Positions 1 through 9,420 are shown, numbered from the stretch's first letter. The stretch: 64,000 bases of DNA from Corynebacterium sp. (GCA_030531005.1 JAUMTW010000003.1:248001-312000); one strand, 5' to 3'. Notes: generated by a model not told the origin, from the sequence alone. Program-made: numbers and translations.

Positions 1-1
1 T

Positions 2-2890
2 GCCACTTTACAAGCTCAGGTTCGTGAACTTCGCGGTCAAGTAGCGGCCAGCCAATTAGCGCACGCTAGCGAACAGGTTGTTCAGGCCCAAGACCAGTTC
101 TCCCAAAGAACCACCAATTTTGAGCAACTCAATGCGGCAGTCACCGCTGCCCAAGAAGCAGTAACATCAAGTGAGGCCAAGCTTGCGTTTTTAGAACCTG
201 CTCATAGTACCGCCCAACAACAGTGGTTTGAATTATCTGCTTTAAGTGAGCGCGTGGTCGCAACCGAGCGCATTGCCCGGGAGCGCCAGCAATCTTTTCA
301 AGAAACCACGTATGCTGGCCCTGATCCGCAGGAACTTGAAGACCGATTGCAACGCGCAGCGGAAGAAGCAGCTATTGCAGAATCCGAGCTGGAAGTAGCC
401 ACTGAGCGACTCGAGACTATTGCTGAACAGCTAGATGAAGCCACTGAGTCCGCACAGGAAGCCGATGCTGCCCATATGGCGCAGTTACAAGCACGTAGCG
501 ACTACCAAGCTGGCATGGCCAAAATCGCCAGTCAAGTAGAGGCCACGCAACAACGCTTGGAACAGAGTTCGCAAGAATCTATGCGACAGCGCGAAGTCTA
601 TGAACAAGCACTCATCGCGCAACAAACCGCGCACGATAAACTTGCTCAGTATGAGTCTGAGCTTGCCACCTTGGATGCCGATACTGGAGAACGTACCCAG
701 CAGCAGCAGATCGCTCAGGCGGAATCTGAGCAAGCCCAACAGCGGGTGAGCGAGCTGCGCGATACCCAGTTACAGGCAGAAAAGGAGGTTTCGCGTTTAG
801 AATCACGCATTGAAACCTTAAGTCAAACACTTAATCGCACAGCGCCAACTGAGTTGTTAGAGACTTGGGGCGCCACACGCGCGGTTTTCGATGCTGTGCG
901 GGTTCCACAGGGGTGGGAGAAAGCTGCAGCAGTAGTGATGCACACCATCGCCCAAGGGCAGATCGTGCCGGCAGATTTCCCAACCCTTGTTACGGCAATT
1001 GGCGATGCGCAATTAGCGGATCTTAATCAAGCAGTAGCTTTTAGTACCCAAGATGCCACCGAGCCCTGGCATTTGGATATCACTTTGCCAGCCTATGCCC
1101 AGTGGTTTGTGGAACTCGTCGATATTGAATCGAGCCTTGTGCAAGCTTGCTGTCAATTGTGGGCAGATGTGGCAGTGGTTGATCATTTAAGCCAAGCCCA
1201 GGATTTAAGTGAGCAAGAACCGCGTCTGCGTGTGGTCACTCGAGCAGGAGTATTACTTGGTGCCGGCTGGATAAGCTTTGGCGAGCTCGTCCAATCTCCA
1301 GTTGAGACTGCTGCAGCTATTAGTCAGGCTGAAGCAGCCCTTGCTGAGGCTAAGGTTCGTGTGGATGCGCACGCTGGTGAGCTTGCTGGTGCCCAGCAGG
1401 CAAGTGAAGAAGCCCAAGTTGCTCATGCAAGTGCGCAAGCGAAGTTGCGTGACCATGAGCATAGCCTGCATGTATGTAGGCGCGAGGTCGAGCGAGCGCA
1501 GGGCGAATTAGCGAAGGCTCAAAAACAAGCGCGTCGGGCAACTGATGCTCAAAGTCAGGCAGAACAGCGTGAGGCACAACTGCGCACAGAGCTCAGCCAA
1601 TTGCGCGAGCGTCTAGGCCGGGTGGAGCAAGAAGACGAGCCAGAAGCCCCGGTAAGCACTGATCGAGATGCGGCTATGGCCATGGTTACTCAAATCCAGG
1701 CAATGCACATGGAAGCTCGCTTGCAAGTGCGCACCTTAGAAGAACGGTTACAGCAGGCCCAAGGCCGCCAGCATGGACTCGAGCGCCAATTAGTCCATGA
1801 GCGCCAGGCTGCAGCCCAGTATGAACAGCGGGTGCGCAAGCAACGTCAGCTGGCTTCCCACGCCCAGTTCGTTCAATTACAAGCCGCGAACCTTCTCGAG
1901 CGCTTACGTGTCAGTGTGCAGGCGGCAGCTGAAACTCGCGATACATTGCAAGAGCAACTCCGTGCCCAACAGGCTTTCGTACAAACCCAGCGCCAGGAAC
2001 ATCAGCGAGTAACCCAGCAGGCAAATGCTGCACAAAAACAGATGCATAATGCTGAGGTGCATTTAAGCCAGGTGCAGGTGCGCTTGGAAGAACTTGCGGA
2101 AAGTGCCCAGCAACAATTAGGCCTGCCCCTTGCCGATATCTTGGCAAGTTATGAATTACCTGCTGACTTTGCGTTGGAGCAGGCGCGAAGTGCGCTTTCG
2201 ACTGCGGAACGCAAGTTACAGGCATTAGGTAAAGTCAACCCCTTGGCCTTGGAAGAATATAAGGCGTTAGAAGAACGCTATGAGTACCTATCCCAACAGC
2301 TTGCGGATGTGCATCAAGCACGCGCGGATCTCCAGCAAGTCATTGCAGATGTCGAGGCGCACATCCTGCAACTCTTTAGTAATGCATGGCGCGATGTTGA
2401 AGCCGAATTTCCGAAGGTTTTCGCAACTTTGTTCCCTGGTGGGGAAGGGCGATTGGTGCTCACGGATCCGGGTAATTTGGAGACTACAGGCATTGATATT
2501 GAAGCTCGTCCTCCGGGCAAGCGCATTAAGCGACTTACCCTGCTTTCCGGCGGTGAGAAGTCCTTGACGGCGTTGGCAATGTTGGTGGCTATCTTTCGAG
2601 CTCGGCCTTCTCCGTTCTATGTGATGGATGAGGTTGAGGCAGCACTTGATGATGTGAATTTGCGTCGCTTGTTGGCCTTATTTGCGGAGTTGCGTGAGGA
2701 GTCCCAGCTCATTGTGATTACGCACCAAAAGCCTACGATGAATCTAGCGAATGTGCTCTACGGTGTAACCATGCGCGGTGATGGTGTCACCCGTGTGGTC
2801 TCCCAGCGCATGCAAGAAAAACCTGCATCTGACGCCGTGCCAGAACTCCCTAAAAGCCCTGGTAATGGCGCTGATTTAGGGGATGAGTAA
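2..2890 (+). CDS. smc: Chromosome segregation ATPase SMC, 3' part only
   Basis: The reading frame is open from the first bases of the window, so the N-terminal head with Walker A and most of the first coiled coil lie upstream. What is visible: the end of the first coiled coil (rich in Gln, Glu and Ala), a globular hinge domain at about 835-1300 nt, the returning coiled coil, and the C-terminal ATPase head. The head carries the ABC signature LLSGGEKSLTALAM near 2540 and the Walker B region FYVMDEVEAALDD near 2620, both intact. SMC works with ScpA and ScpB in the condensin-like complex that compacts and segregates the chromosome. An ATG within the coiled coil would not be a true start. The neighbourhood with ftsY, amtB and glnD downstream is the normal actinobacterial context. 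Confidence 0.95.
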   Translation, partial: ATLQAQVRELRGQVAASQLAHASEQVVQAQDQFSQRTTNFEQLNAAVTAAQEAVTSSEAKLAFLEPAHSTAQQQWFELSALSERVVATERIARERQQSFQETTYAGPDPQELEDRLQRAAEEAAIAESELEVATERLETIAEQLDEATESAQEADAAHMAQLQARSDYQAGMAKIASQVEATQQRLEQSSQESMRQREVYEQALIAQQTAHDKLAQYESELATLDADTGERTQQQQIAQAESEQAQQRVSELRDTQLQAEKEVSRLESRIETLSQTLNRTAPTELLETWGATRAVFDAVRVPQGWEKAAAVVMHTIAQGQIVPADFPTLVTAIGDAQLADLNQAVAFSTQDATEPWHLDITLPAYAQWFVELVDIESSLVQACCQLWADVAVVDHLSQAQDLSEQEPRLRVVTRAGVLLGAGWISFGELVQSPVETAAAISQAEAALAEAKVRVDAHAGELAGAQQASEEAQVAHASAQAKLRDHEHSLHVCRREVERAQGELAKAQKQARRATDAQSQAEQREAQLRTELSQLRERLGRVEQEDEPEAPVSTDRDAAMAMVTQIQAMHMEARLQVRTLEERLQQAQGRQHGLERQLVHERQAAAQYEQRVRKQRQLASHAQFVQLQAANLLERLRVSVQAAAETRDTLQEQLRAQQAFVQTQRQEHQRVTQQANAAQKQMHNAEVHLSQVQVRLEELAESAQQQLGLPLADILASYELPADFALEQARSALSTAERKLQALGKVNPLALEEYKALEERYEYLSQQLADVHQARADLQQVIADVEAHILQLFSNAWRDVEAEFPKVFATLFPGGEGRLVLTDPGNLETTGIDIEARPPGKRIKRLTLLSGGEKSLTALAMLVAIFRARPSPFYVMDEVEAALDDVNLRRLLALFAELREESQLIVITHQKPTMNLANVLYGVTMRGDGVTRVVSQRMQEKPASDAVPELPKSPGNGADLGDE

Positions 2891-3133
2891 ACAATTGGCA
2901 GCAATGCTATAGTGTGCAGTGTATGCCGGAATGTTTCCCGCGTCTTTGGATCTTCAAGCCCTGATTTTGTTTGCCTGCTTTCTATGGCATTGCTTGCTTG
3001 TTGGCGGCTTAGATTCTGGCGTGACATTGTGGTGGCCTGAGGGCGCCAGGTACGTGACATGCGTGCTTGCCTGTGCATTCTTCGGGGGTCTATATTGGTG
3101 TCTTTGCTTGTAAAGAACGAGGATTGAGGTTTC

Positions 3134-6100
3134 ATGTCGCAGACTGCGCATCCTATCGCTGATCTTGCCGATCCATTGTTGGGGTGGGCTTCCCAAACCG
3201 AGTTGGAGTTAGCGCAGCAATTGCAGCACTGCGAGCTGGTTTCAGATCTTCCAGTGCTCAGCGATCAGCTCGAGAAGGTTGAACGTCTCTACGGTAAATT
3301 TCTGCAGCATCAATTGCATGCTGGGGCAGATATGGCAGCTCTGTTCGCAGTGAGTCCGGCGCTGACCTTAACCTCTTTAGTATGGTGCGCCTCCCAGCTT
3401 CGCGAGCTCGATGATTTCACCTTGCAATATTTAGGTGGTCTTGGCCTCGTTGTTGAAGATGAGCACGTTGTTTCCCCAACTGCATTTGAGGAGCTGTTGC
3501 CAGGGTTGGTCTTCAGTGCATGTGAACAATTTGAGGTCCAACATTCCTTAACACCTGATGTCGATAGCGCCAGTGTTATTACGCAGCTTGCGTTGCAGGC
3601 CGGGATGACCCATAGCGAAATCATAGCCTTTTTAGAATCCTTTGATGGATCGGAAGCGCATCAAGCAGTTGATGCCCCCACACCACAGGTGGCAAGCCTG
3701 GATGCTGCTGAGCTGCCTATTTTCGCCGAGCTTATTGCCTATAAGCCAGAATTAGCTGAGCGAATTGTCAATGGCATTTGGCGGTTACGTGCCTTTAGCT
3801 TGGCTCATCCGGGTAGCTGGTTCGATCGCGACCGCAGCAATGTTGCCCCGCAATTACCAAAGGTCATTGCCGAATGCGTGGTAGCAGAACTACGTGAGCG
3901 CCCAGTTGGTATTGAGCAGCGCCGCGATACGGTAGGTGTGGCGCGGCGGGAAATGCGTCCGCGGATCATCCTGAATCGCGACCGTGCCAAGGTGTGCCTG
4001 CGCCTGCCGGAGCAGCGCCTCGCACACTACCCAGATGGCACTGTGGGGGATGTACAATGGCGTGTCAATATTGATGGAACCACCAAGATGTATCGCACCG
4101 GCGCAGAGTGGGGCGATCGTTCTGGGTTCGCCCAAACTCTGGATATCACTTTGGATCATCCAGTTCGTGAGTTGGCAGTTCAAGATGTCACCAACGGCAT
4201 TACCTGGGACATTCCTGTTGTGCCTGCTGATGATCCAGCGCTGATTTTTAGCTTAAGCGGTAATAACTTCAGCGATAAGGCTTCGCTGCACCATGGGCAG
4301 TTAGCGATCTTGGTGCCAGACGATGTGCAATTGCATGATCTGGTCAGTGGTCGAGACATTGTTGCCGATGTTTCTTATACGGTTGCCGGCTGGCGCGGGT
4401 GGGAAGTGCGCGAATGCGATATGCAAGAAGTGGCATCATTGAGCTGTATTGCTGCAGGCAGCAGCCCGAATGTGGAAAAGGTTCGCGCTGTAGACGCACG
4501 GCAGCGTATGCGCTTTCAACCCCAGGCGGCACCGTTAGCGAATCTGGAATCGGCCGGTGGGCTGCGCGTTCATAACGTGAGCTTGTTGGCAGAATTCCCG
4601 CCGACCCCTTCCGGGCATACCGAGATTTGGGAGTTGATTATTTCTTCCTATGCCGGGTTGGATGCCGCCGGGGAGATCATTGCTGAGGCTGAGCCTTTGG
4701 AGATTCCGGCAACTGGTGGTGTTTTCGAGGTATTCGATCCGCATCTGTATGATGCCCCATGGGTCGGGGAGTATTTGATCCGTTTGCGTGGACCACGTAA
4801 TGAGTCCTTCCGTCATGAATGTGCGATTGTTGAGGGTGCTCGTGCAGAGCCAGTGGTTGCTGGCGCGTGCCCCTCTTTCCGTATTCCAACTGGTGGAGGC
4901 CTTTCCGAGGTGCGCCTGCGTATTCGTCCTGGTGCCAAGCCGCTCGAATGCGAGCCAAAGGAATTGGTTATCGGACAGCGCCAATCCAATGGCATGGTGG
5001 TTGTGAGCACCGCAGAAGGTGATCAGCTCCCGCTGCGTTATGTGCCGCCGACGTTGCGCTTCTCCCTGCCATTAGTAGGGGAACCTGCAACCTGGCGATC
5101 ATGTCGGACCTTGATCCGGGGTACGGATATTGATCCAGCTGGCATGATCCGTGTCCGTGGCGTTGCAGAGATGCGTGATGTGCGCATTAGCGTGCGTAAC
5201 CAACACGGCTCCCCAATAAAGACGGCGCGTTTGGTTCAAGACGATCCCACAACTGCTATTCAAGAAGTTGCAGCTTTCTTGAACTCCGCACAGCAGTTGC
5301 CTGCAGGGCGTATGGATGTGGAGTGGACTGATCCGCTGAGTGATCGCCGCGTGTCCGTGGCTTTAGTCGATATTGTGGCCAGCGGAATAGAGGAAGTATC
5401 GCTCGAGGGTAATACTTTGCATATTGAGTCTGCCTTAGAGCGCCGTTTGGGCGTGTGGGTATGGCCACTGAGTGCTCCCTGGCAGCCTGCACGTGCTTTT
5501 GAAGTAATCGATAACCAGGTGGCATTGCCGGAGAGCTATATTGGTGCTGGTAATTTGGCAGTGCAGCTGTATGCCTTTGACCCAATGATGCCGCAACTTG
5601 CCCCTGCAACCCCAGGCGCGCAGGCGCATATCATTGCCCAAGAGGGCTATTTCGATACGGGCGACGCCTTGGGCGAACTTGCTGCATTTATTGCGGGGGA
5701 GGGAGACGTACCAGCGGCTCCAGAGACTATTCCTGTGTTGTGGGATCTCATTAATACTGGGGTAACGTCACCTGCAGCGCTGCCTGCAATTCGCAAGGTT
5801 TTTGCTGCTAATCCGCGTGCCGCTTTGACTGGTTTGGCAGCTTCTTTGGTGCCTGCGGAGTACCAACCTGGTCGCATTGTGGCTGCAGGCCTCGTACGCT
5901 CGGACTTTGGTGCAGGTGCTGGGGAAGCCACCCAAAGTGCACATCGCGCGCCTTGGATTGCGGCTTTAGAGTTACTGGGGCAGCTTCAGGCCAGTGAGTC
6001 TGTGGCTGAAGATCAGCAGGTGTTGAATCAGTTGGAGGCAATTGCCGGTAAGGGCATTCGCGACATTATGAATACCGCGCGCGATGTCACATTGGATACT

Positions 6101-6619
6101 GCATGCATTGATCAATCCACAGTTGCTATCGCTGGTATGGCTCCGGCACAGCAGACAGCGTTATTGGATATGTTCTTTGCCAAAGCCCGCATCGTACCGG
6201 GGTTGCTACTCGATGAGAGCTCACGTTTGTTGGCGGTCTTTGAGGCCTTTAATAGGCGCGAGGAACTGGTTGAGCTTTTCTCCTCTGAGCAATTAATCCA
6301 AGCTGCAGTAACGTTGCTGCGTACCCTGCGAAGTACGGATAGGGTCATGTACGCGCTTTCGCGTATTCGTTTCGACAAGCTCGATGGTGTTGATACGGAT
6401 GCCAAGGAAAACCGGTGGGCATTGGCACCAGTGGTATCCTTCATCTTGGCTTTGGCCTCGCGCATGCATGCACATGGGCTGATTACCTCGCAAAAGACCC
6501 TGGATGCTGCGACTCCAGGTTGGGCGAAGATGGCTAATATTGTGCCAGACTTGGTGACCAGCGATCTGATTTCTGCTGATGCCATCATCGTGGCAATGAA
6601 GCGCCAACAAAATCAATAG
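3134..6619 (+). CDS. Large hypothetical protein of 1161 residues, function unknown
   Basis: I do not recognise this protein. It has no signal peptide and no clear membrane segment, so it is probably cytoplasmic. Residues 1 to about 260 look mainly helical and acidic. The middle (about 280-800) is rich in short beta-strand-like stretches with Gly-Pro turns, like a chain of immunoglobulin-like or other beta-sandwich domains. The last 300 residues are again helical, with Ala/Leu-rich stretches that could be repeat helices. No Walker, nuclease, protease or helicase motif was found. The ATG at 3134 is preceded by GAGG at about -9. It lies 243 bp after smc on the same strand and ends just before a strong terminator. 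Codon use resembles its neighbours. A scaffold or target-recognition role would be pure inference. Confidence 0.8.
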   Translation: MSQTAHPIADLADPLLGWASQTELELAQQLQHCELVSDLPVLSDQLEKVERLYGKFLQHQLHAGADMAALFAVSPALTLTSLVWCASQLRELDDFTLQYLGGLGLVVEDEHVVSPTAFEELLPGLVFSACEQFEVQHSLTPDVDSASVITQLALQAGMTHSEIIAFLESFDGSEAHQAVDAPTPQVASLDAAELPIFAELIAYKPELAERIVNGIWRLRAFSLAHPGSWFDRDRSNVAPQLPKVIAECVVAELRERPVGIEQRRDTVGVARREMRPRIILNRDRAKVCLRLPEQRLAHYPDGTVGDVQWRVNIDGTTKMYRTGAEWGDRSGFAQTLDITLDHPVRELAVQDVTNGITWDIPVVPADDPALIFSLSGNNFSDKASLHHGQLAILVPDDVQLHDLVSGRDIVADVSYTVAGWRGWEVRECDMQEVASLSCIAAGSSPNVEKVRAVDARQRMRFQPQAAPLANLESAGGLRVHNVSLLAEFPPTPSGHTEIWELIISSYAGLDAAGEIIAEAEPLEIPATGGVFEVFDPHLYDAPWVGEYLIRLRGPRNESFRHECAIVEGARAEPVVAGACPSFRIPTGGGLSEVRLRIRPGAKPLECEPKELVIGQRQSNGMVVVSTAEGDQLPLRYVPPTLRFSLPLVGEPATWRSCRTLIRGTDIDPAGMIRVRGVAEMRDVRISVRNQHGSPIKTARLVQDDPTTAIQEVAAFLNSAQQLPAGRMDVEWTDPLSDRRVSVALVDIVASGIEEVSLEGNTLHIESALERRLGVWVWPLSAPWQPARAFEVIDNQVALPESYIGAGNLAVQLYAFDPMMPQLAPATPGAQAHIIAQEGYFDTGDALGELAAFIAGEGDVPAAPETIPVLWDLINTGVTSPAALPAIRKVFAANPRAALTGLAASLVPAEYQPGRIVAAGLVRSDFGAGAGEATQSAHRAPWIAALELLGQLQASESVAEDQQVLNQLEAIAGKGIRDIMNTARDVTLDTACIDQSTVAIAGMAPAQQTALLDMFFAKARIVPGLLLDESSRLLAVFEAFNRREELVELFSSEQLIQAAVTLLRTLRSTDRVMYALSRIRFDKLDGVDTDAKENRWALAPVVSFILALASRMHAHGLITSQKTLDAATPGWAKMANIVPDLVTSDLISADAIIVAMKRQQNQ

Positions 6620-6694
6620 GGTTGAATTTAGCGTCGCGGGTCTGCCGTATGGCGGTGCTTGGTGCTGTCATTGAGCGTGTGGCCGCTCTCGTTT

Positions 6695-6735
6695 GCCGCC
6701 GTAAGAATACTTGCTTCTTACGGTGGCATTCTTTT
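6695..6735 (+). terminator. Rho-independent terminator of the 1161-residue gene
   Basis: A 13-bp stem (6695-6707 with 6715-6727, one G-T pair) with a 7-base loop is followed by ATTCTTTT. It lies 75 bp after the stop codon at 6619 and closes the upstream transcription unit. Confidence 0.85.
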
Positions 6736-6772
6736 GCCTTATATGCCCGCTGCAGTGGGTGAATGTGCTACT

Positions 6773-6790
6773 AGGTGACGAATATCACCT
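6773..6790. promoter_or_regulatory. Inverted repeat, possible operator
   Basis: AGGTGA and TCACCT face each other across 6 bases. The site ends four bases before the first AmtR-like box upstream of the racemase gene. It could be an operator for a second regulator. No T-run follows, so it is not a typical terminator. Confidence 0.35.
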
Positions 6791-6794
6791 TTAT

Positions 6795-6808
6795 CTATCA
6801 CCCTATAG
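6795..6808. promoter_or_regulatory. AmtR-like nitrogen-control box 1
   Basis: CTATCACCCTATAG followed by AAA fits the corynebacterial AmtR pattern CTAT-N6-ATAG with flanking A/T. The match is complete in both half-sites. It lies about 195 bp before the racemase start, so AmtR would repress the racemase-permease operon when nitrogen is plentiful. Binding is inferred. Confidence 0.55.
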
Positions 6809-6925
6809 AAATCTGCACGTTGTACTGGCCCGATACGTGCCGTCTAGGTAAAGTGTCGTTGCGGTCACGCGCTCATTCCGGTTTAAGCTTTGAAAACTTC
6901 CGCACACCCGCATACTCTCCAATAT

Positions 6926-6939
6926 CAATAGAGCTATAG
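6926..6939. promoter_or_regulatory. AmtR-like nitrogen-control box 2
   Basis: CAATAGAGCTATAG followed by AAAA matches CTAT-N6-ATAG with one mismatch in the left half. It lies 131 bp after box 1 and 64 bp before the racemase start. Tandem boxes are common in the AmtR regulon. A run of eight G follows at 6945-6952. Confidence 0.45.
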
Positions 6940-7003
6940 AAAAAGGGGGGGGCTGCGGTCCTCCTGACAAGTTCCCAACCGGCGACGTAGGAGAGTGCAA
7001 AGG

Positions 7004-7735
7004 ATGATCGAACTTGGAATAATAAACGTCAATACCTCGAGCGGTATGACTACTACTATGGTGCAAGCCGCCGAACGTGTCGCAGCCCCAGATATCACCA
7101 TCCATGGAATTACCCCGAGCTTGGGGCCTGTCTCAGTTGAAAGTCATGTCGAAGCAAGTTTTTCGGTAGTAGGCATGCTGCAGGCCATCAACAGCTTTGA
7201 ACATATTGATGGCATCGATGCTTGGATTCTTGGTGGTTTTGGCGATGCTGGCAAAGAAGCGCTCATGGAAAACTGCCGTGCTCCGGTTATTGATATCACC
7301 GAAGCCGCGGCAATCACTGCTATGCAGCTAGGTGCGAATTTCGGCATCCTTACCACCTTAAGTCGTACGATTTCCGGTATCCGTGATCGTTTACTTACAG
7401 CAGGACTTTTGCAGCGTTGTGTCGGCATTGCCGCAACAGAGATTGCAGTACTTGATCTGGAATCCGATCAAGAAGTACTCCTAGCAGCCTTGTGCGAAAA
7501 GGCCGACAGTTTACTTAGAAGCGGGGCAGAGGCCCTTTGCCTGGGCTGTGGTGGTATGGCTGGAATCGCTCCGCTATTAAGTAAACGTCTGGGCATACCT
7601 GTCGTTGATGGGGTGACCGCTGCTGTCGGCCAAGCCGAAGCGCTGGTGCGCCAAGGACTATCAACTTCCCGGATTAATACCTACCAGTACACCCCACCTA
7701 AACCCATGGTTGGATTTGATTTCTGTCATCCTTAG
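7004..7735 (+). CDS. Asp/Glu/hydantoin racemase family protein (hydantoin or allantoin racemase)
   Basis: Members of this cofactor-independent family invert a chiral carbon with two cysteines. The N-terminus IELGIINVNTSSGMT matches the family opening motif INxNTS. Two family-typical cysteines are visible, one in NCRAPVIDITEA and one in LCLGCGGMAGI. Length 243 residues is normal for hydantoin or allantoin racemases. The ATG at 7004 is preferred because AGGAGA at 6989-6994 is nine bases upstream; an in-frame GTG at 6995 touches that ribosome site. The gene is followed after 74 bp by an NCS1 permease of the hydantoin/allantoin type, so the pair probably imports and racemises a cyclic ureide as a nitrogen source. 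The AmtR-like boxes upstream agree. The exact substrate is not shown by sequence, and no hydantoinase or allantoinase gene is in the window. Confidence 0.8.
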   Translation: MIELGIINVNTSSGMTTTMVQAAERVAAPDITIHGITPSLGPVSVESHVEASFSVVGMLQAINSFEHIDGIDAWILGGFGDAGKEALMENCRAPVIDITEAAAITAMQLGANFGILTTLSRTISGIRDRLLTAGLLQRCVGIAATEIAVLDLESDQEVLLAALCEKADSLLRSGAEALCLGCGGMAGIAPLLSKRLGIPVVDGVTAAVGQAEALVRQGLSTSRINTYQYTPPKPMVGFDFCHP

Positions 7736-7809
7736 AAGCTTGCAGTACCGCACCCTATGCGCTGTAAATCCTATTCCACACACTTTGCCCTCGTTAGGAG
7801 AAGCAATTC

Positions 7810-9348
7810 ATGGTTATGACTCTACCCGGCATTGTGCCGAATTCCCCTCAACCGCAAAAGCATCCCTCAACGAAGGATGTCGCGGACCGCGCCCCGCTCG
7901 ATCCCCAACTTATAAATGAAGATATAGCGCCGCTGAAGAAGCAAACCTGGGGTAGTTACAATATTTTCGCCTTCTGGATGTCCGATGTGCACTCCGTTGG
8001 TGGCTATGTTACTGCTGGTAGCCTATTCGCACTGGGGCTTTCTTCCTGGCAAGTCTTGCTCGCTTTATTGGTTGGCATTGGCTTCATCTACGTCATGTGC
8101 AACCTAGTCTCCCTGCCATCCCAGCGCACAGGTACGCCCTTTCCAGTTGTATGTCGCGCAGCCTTTGGTGTTTATGGTGCCAAATTACCAGCAATGATCC
8201 GGGGTCTCATCGCAGTTGCTTGGTACGGTATTCAAACCTATTTGGCCAGCCACGCGCTGGTTGTGTTTATACTCAAGATCCAGCCGGAATGGGGAAGCTA
8301 TGCCGATGTCGGGGAATATGGCTTCTTAGGACTTTCCCTGCTGGGATATATTGCCTTTGCTATTTTGTGGGTAGCCCAGGCATTAGTGTTCTGGCGCGGA
8401 ATGGAAACCATCCGCAAATTCATTGACTTCTGTGGCCCTGCGGTCTACGTGGTGATGTTCCTGCTTGCTATCTATATGATCCAAGCTGCCGGCTGGGAGA
8501 GTATCCACTTCTCGCTGAGTGACACTCAAGCGCAAGGGTGGGCAGCAGTTTCTGCCTTTGGCGTGGGTGTTGCAACTGTGGTGAGCTATTTCTCAGGGCC
8601 GATGCTGAACTTCGGGGATATTTCTCGCTACGGCAAAACTCAGGAAGCCGTTAAACGCGGCAACCTACTTGGTCTGCCACTAAACTTCCTGATTTTCTCC
8701 ATTTTGGTTGTGGTTACTGCTTCTGCAACTGTGCCAGTCTATGGAGAGCTGATTACCGATCCAGTCGATACCATTGCGGCAATGGATAACACCTTCGCCA
8801 TTGTCTTTGGTGCATTGACCTTGATTATCGCCACCATCGGTATCAATATTGTGGCTAACTTCATCGCACCGGCTTTTGATTTCTCCAATGTGGCTCCTAC
8901 AAGGATTTCATGGCGAACTGGTGGCATGATTGCTGCAATTGGCTCAATCTTCTTAACCCCTTGGAATCTTTATAACTCTCCAGAGGTGATCCACTACACC
9001 TTAGATACCTTGGCAGCTTTTATCGGACCGCTATTTGGTGTTCTCATTGCCTTCTTTTACGTCATACACCGTGGCGATATTGATGTCCCAAGCCTGTATA
9101 GTTCTGCGCCAACAGCGAAATACTACTACCGGAATGGTGTTAACCCCAATGCACTTTGGGCGACTGCCTTTGCTGCACTGCTGAGCTTAAGTACTGTGCT
9201 GATCCCAGCGTTGCATGTGGTGTCTGCCTATAGTTGGTTTATCGGAGCAGGGTTGGCTGCAAGTATCTTCATATCTCTCGAACGAATCCGTCCTAGTATG
9301 CCGGTAACTTCCCCTGCCCTTCGTATCGCTCCAATTGAAATGGGTTAA
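7810..9348 (+). CDS. NCS1-family nucleobase/hydantoin/allantoin permease
   Basis: A 512-residue membrane protein with about twelve hydrophobic segments. The N-terminal cytoplasmic stretch leads into TWGSYNIFAFWMSDVHSVGG and then SLPSQRTGTPFPVVCRAAFG, both typical of the NCS1 family that includes the hydantoin transporter Mhp1, allantoin and cytosine permeases. Such proteins take up the substrate with Na+ or H+. The start ATG at 7810 has TAGGAG about ten bases upstream. It follows the racemase gene in the same direction and probably forms an operon with it. Substrate preference (hydantoin, allantoin, uracil) cannot be settled here; the racemase partner favours a chiral ureide. The operon ends at a hairpin shared with the convergent mctC gene. 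Confidence 0.88.
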   Translation: MVMTLPGIVPNSPQPQKHPSTKDVADRAPLDPQLINEDIAPLKKQTWGSYNIFAFWMSDVHSVGGYVTAGSLFALGLSSWQVLLALLVGIGFIYVMCNLVSLPSQRTGTPFPVVCRAAFGVYGAKLPAMIRGLIAVAWYGIQTYLASHALVVFILKIQPEWGSYADVGEYGFLGLSLLGYIAFAILWVAQALVFWRGMETIRKFIDFCGPAVYVVMFLLAIYMIQAAGWESIHFSLSDTQAQGWAAVSAFGVGVATVVSYFSGPMLNFGDISRYGKTQEAVKRGNLLGLPLNFLIFSILVVVTASATVPVYGELITDPVDTIAAMDNTFAIVFGALTLIIATIGINIVANFIAPAFDFSNVAPTRISWRTGGMIAAIGSIFLTPWNLYNSPEVIHYTLDTLAAFIGPLFGVLIAFFYVIHRGDIDVPSLYSSAPTAKYYYRNGVNPNALWATAFAALLSLSTVLIPALHVVSAYSWFIGAGLAASIFISLERIRPSMPVTSPALRIAPIEMG

Positions 9349-9375
9349 TATACAGAGCTGCGGGAATGAAAAGGA

Positions 9376-9420
9376 AAGCACCTGATATAACGGTTTCTAT
9401 TCCGCGGTAATCAGGTGCTT
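9376..9420. terminator. Bidirectional terminator between permease and mctC
   Basis: An 11-bp perfect stem (9376-9386 with 9410-9420) encloses a 23-base loop. Read on the minus strand the stem is followed by TCCTTTTC, so it mainly serves mctC; it also lies just after the permease stop. Confidence 0.75.

Noticed and set aside
2919..3113. 64-residue hydrophobic reading frame after smc starting with GTG
   Set aside because: No ribosome site, no recognised family, and it lies where the promoter of the 1161-residue gene is expected. It remains a weak possibility for a small membrane protein.
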